Shown here: positions 62,472 to 64,000 of the stretch, in pieces
Layout: each line of letters starts with the position of its first letter
Position numbering within the stretch: the stretch's first letter is position 1
NCBI RefSeq assembly: GCF_013373795.3
Contig: NZ_CP088022.1
Location: 4,402,001-4,466,000 of the forward strand
Length of the DNA stretch: 64,000 bases
Reading direction: 5' to 3'
Source: Bradyrhizobium quebecense
GTDB lineage: Bacteria; Pseudomonadota; Alphaproteobacteria; Rhizobiales; Xanthobacteraceae
Notes under the pieces: model-generated
What the model saw: only the letters and a program-made list of their open reading frames with translations
What the model was told of the DNA's origin: nothing
Database searches by the model: none
Translations under genes and position numbers: made by a program

Positions 62472-64000
62472 CTACTCGGCGGCTTGCTGCGGACGAAACC
62501 CGTCCGGAAAATATTTGATCACCGAGGTCAGCGGATTGGAGGCCGCCTGACCGAGCCCGCAGATCGACGCGTCGCGCATCGCCTGGCTCAATTGGTCGAG
62601 CAGCTCCTTGTTCCAGATGGGTTGCTGCATCAGCAGCGCCGCCTTCTCGGTTCCGGCGCGGCAGGGCGTGCACTGCCCGCAGCTCTCGTCCTCGAAGAAC
62701 TTCATCAGGTTCAGCGCGGCCTCCCTGACGTCATCGGCCTGCGAGAGCACGATGACAGCGGCGGAGCCGATGAAGCAGCCGTATTTCTCCAGCGTGCCGA
62801 AATCGAGCGGGATGTTGTCCATCGACGCCGGCAGGATGCCGCCGGACGCGCCGCCCGGCAGATAGGCCTGCAAGGTATGGCCGTCGGCCATGCCGCCGCA
62901 GAACTTGTCGATCAGCTGGCGCAGGGTGATGCCGGCGGGTGCGAGCTTGACGCCGGGATCCTTGACGCGTCCCGACACCGAGAAGCTGCGCAGGCCGTGG
63001 CGCTCGTTGCGGCCGTGGCTCTTCCACCAGTCGGCGCCCTTCTCGACGATGTCGCGAACCCACCACAACGTCTCGATGTTGTTGATCAGCGTCGGCAGGC
63101 CGAACAGCCCGACCTGGAACGGATATGGCGGCTTGTGCCGTGGCAGGCCGCGCTTGCCCTCGATCGATTCCAGCAGCGAGGATTCCTCGCCGCAGATATA
63201 GGCGCCGGCGCCACGCCGCAGATGCAGCGTCGGACCACCAGGCGGAAGCTTTGCGATCTCGCGCGCAAGGATCTCGCGGCAGGCGGGGTACTCGTCGCGG
63301 ATATAGATGTAGACTTCCGGCGCCTCGACCACGTGGGCGCCAATCAGCATGCCCTCGAGGAAGCGATGCGGATCGGTCTCGAGATAGTATCGGTCCTTGA
63401 AAGTGCCGGGCTCGCCCTCGTCGCCGTTCACCGCCATCAGCCGCGGACCGGGTTCGCCGAGCACGGCGCGCCACTTGCGGCCGGTCGGAAAACCGGCGCC
63501 GCCGAGACCGCGCAGCGACGAATCGTCGAGCGCCTTCAGCAGGTCTTCCCGCGGCAACTCGCCTGAGCGCAGGCGCGCCAGCAGCCGGTATCCGCCGTCG
63601 TCGACATAGGCGTCGTAATCGATGTAAGGGGGGAGATGCACATGCGTGTCGCCGCTCTTCGCCGCAGCGAGCACGTCGCTGACGGTCGCATGATCGACGA
63701 AGTTGTGGCCAACCTCCGCGGTGGGTGCGGTGTCGCATCGGCCGACGCACGGCGCGCGCACGACGCGGATGCCGGGGCCGGCGCGGCTCTGGAGATCCTT
63801 CAGCAGCTTCTCGCCGCCGAGCATCGCGCAGGTCAGCGAATCGCAGACACGCACGGTGAGCGGCGCGATATCAGGCTCGCCTTCCTTCACGATGTCGAAA
63901 TGCGCATAGAAGGTCGCGGTCTCGAACACTTCGGCGAATGACAGCCTCATCTCGTCGGCGAGCGCCGCAAGATGCGCCGCCGAAATCTGATGATATTTGT
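62472..64000 (-). CDS. fdsB: NAD-dependent formate dehydrogenase, beta subunit (5' end beyond window)
   Basis: This is the NAD- and FMN-binding subunit. The N-terminal part carries a thioredoxin-like 2Fe-2S fold (RVCDSLTCAMLGG, RAPCVGRCDTAP). The NuoF-like part follows: LRGLGGAGFPTGRKW, GDEGEPGTFKDRYY, then GAGAYICGEESSLLESIEGK and the 4Fe-4S motif CGQCTPCRAG. It ends with DGFRPQQAAE. The frame stays open through base 64000 with sequence like HQISAAHLAAL, so translation starts outside the window and 63950 is only an internal Met. Confidence 0.92.
   Translation of the reverse strand, partial: KYHQISAAHLAALADEMRLSFAEVFETATFYAHFDIVKEGEPDIAPLTVRVCDSLTCAMLGGEKLLKDLQSRAGPGIRVVRAPCVGRCDTAPTAEVGHNFVDHATVSDVLAAAKSGDTHVHLPPYIDYDAYVDDGGYRLLARLRSGELPREDLLKALDDSSLRGLGGAGFPTGRKWRAVLGEPGPRLMAVNGDEGEPGTFKDRYYLETDPHRFLEGMLIGAHVVEAPEVYIYIRDEYPACREILAREIAKLPPGGPTLHLRRGAGAYICGEESSLLESIEGKRGLPRHKPPYPFQVGLFGLPTLINNIETLWWVRDIVEKGADWWKSHGRNERHGLRSFSVSGRVKDPGVKLAPAGITLRQLIDKFCGGMADGHTLQAYLPGGASGGILPASMDNIPLDFGTLEKYGCFIGSAAVIVLSQADDVREAALNLMKFFEDESCGQCTPCRAGTEKAALLMQQPIWNKELLDQLSQAMRDASICGLGQAASNPLTSVIKYFPDGFRPQQAAE

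Noticed and set aside
60815..62518. A 567-codon open frame on the plus strand
   Set aside because: Antisense of the formate dehydrogenase alpha gene, with no motif.

Overview
The window reads as chromosome of a Bradyrhizobium-like alphaproteobacterium (Hyphomicrobiales). This rests on the high GC content, on protein families and small lineage-type proteins I recognise from that genus, and on its typical dispersed palindromes. No search was run, so the genus is an inference.

Layout, left to right. (1) 0.4-3.4 kb: a plus-strand trio of PQQ alcohol dehydrogenase, cytochrome c and quinoprotein-associated binding protein, a periplasmic alcohol-oxidation unit. (2) 3.4-13.6 kb: a minus-strand flagellar block with FlgL, FlgK, an FlgN-like chaperone, a small unknown, FlgE, FlgD, a small membrane protein, FliS, FliD and a short flagellin, headed by an ECF sigma factor. 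(3) 14.1-18.8 kb: divergent from this, a plus-strand cassette of HAD-like protein, glycosyltransferase-like protein and formyltransferase. I infer that it modifies flagellin or another surface glycan. (4) 18.8-23 kb: a very large cyclase/AAA/TPR regulator and small unknown proteins. (5) 23.3-33.7 kb: fatty-acid-type catabolism, with a short-chain fatty acid transporter, a one-piece molybdopterin oxidoreductase/reductase/ferredoxin fusion, a GntR regulator, acyl-CoA dehydrogenase, enoyl-CoA hydratase, SDR and thiolase. The acyl-CoA dehydrogenase has lost its normal N-terminus and the IclR regulator is truncated, so this region shows decay.

(6) 34.3-46.35 kb: a genomic island bounded by a 45-bp direct repeat. 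The right copy is the 3' part of an intact tRNA-Lys(CTT) and the left copy is a fragment of the same tRNA. The island holds an IS21 remnant, a complete DDE insertion sequence next to an IS66 fragment, several frameshifted genes, small secreted proteins, a dodecin and a class I PHA synthase. No integrase is left.

(7) 46.5-50.5 kb: an LTXXQ-motif periplasmic protein and a dctPQM TRAP transporter for C4-dicarboxylate-type acids. (8) 50.5-55.4 kb: a repeat-rich stretch with an IS630 element and small secreted proteins. (9) 55.4-59.6 kb: a branched-chain-amino-acid-type binding protein, an ExoD-like membrane protein, a coiled-coil membrane protein, a ModA-like binding protein and a dienelactone hydrolase. 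(10) 59.65 kb to the window edge: the alpha and beta subunits of an NAD-dependent molybdenum formate dehydrogenase; the beta gene runs off the right edge.

No CRISPR array, rRNA, phage structural gene or symbiosis gene was seen. The most unusual items are the formyltransferase cassette beside flagellin, the three-module molybdoenzyme fusion, the ECF sigma factor paired with a possible anti-sigma protein across the flagellin block, and the tRNA-Lys island.
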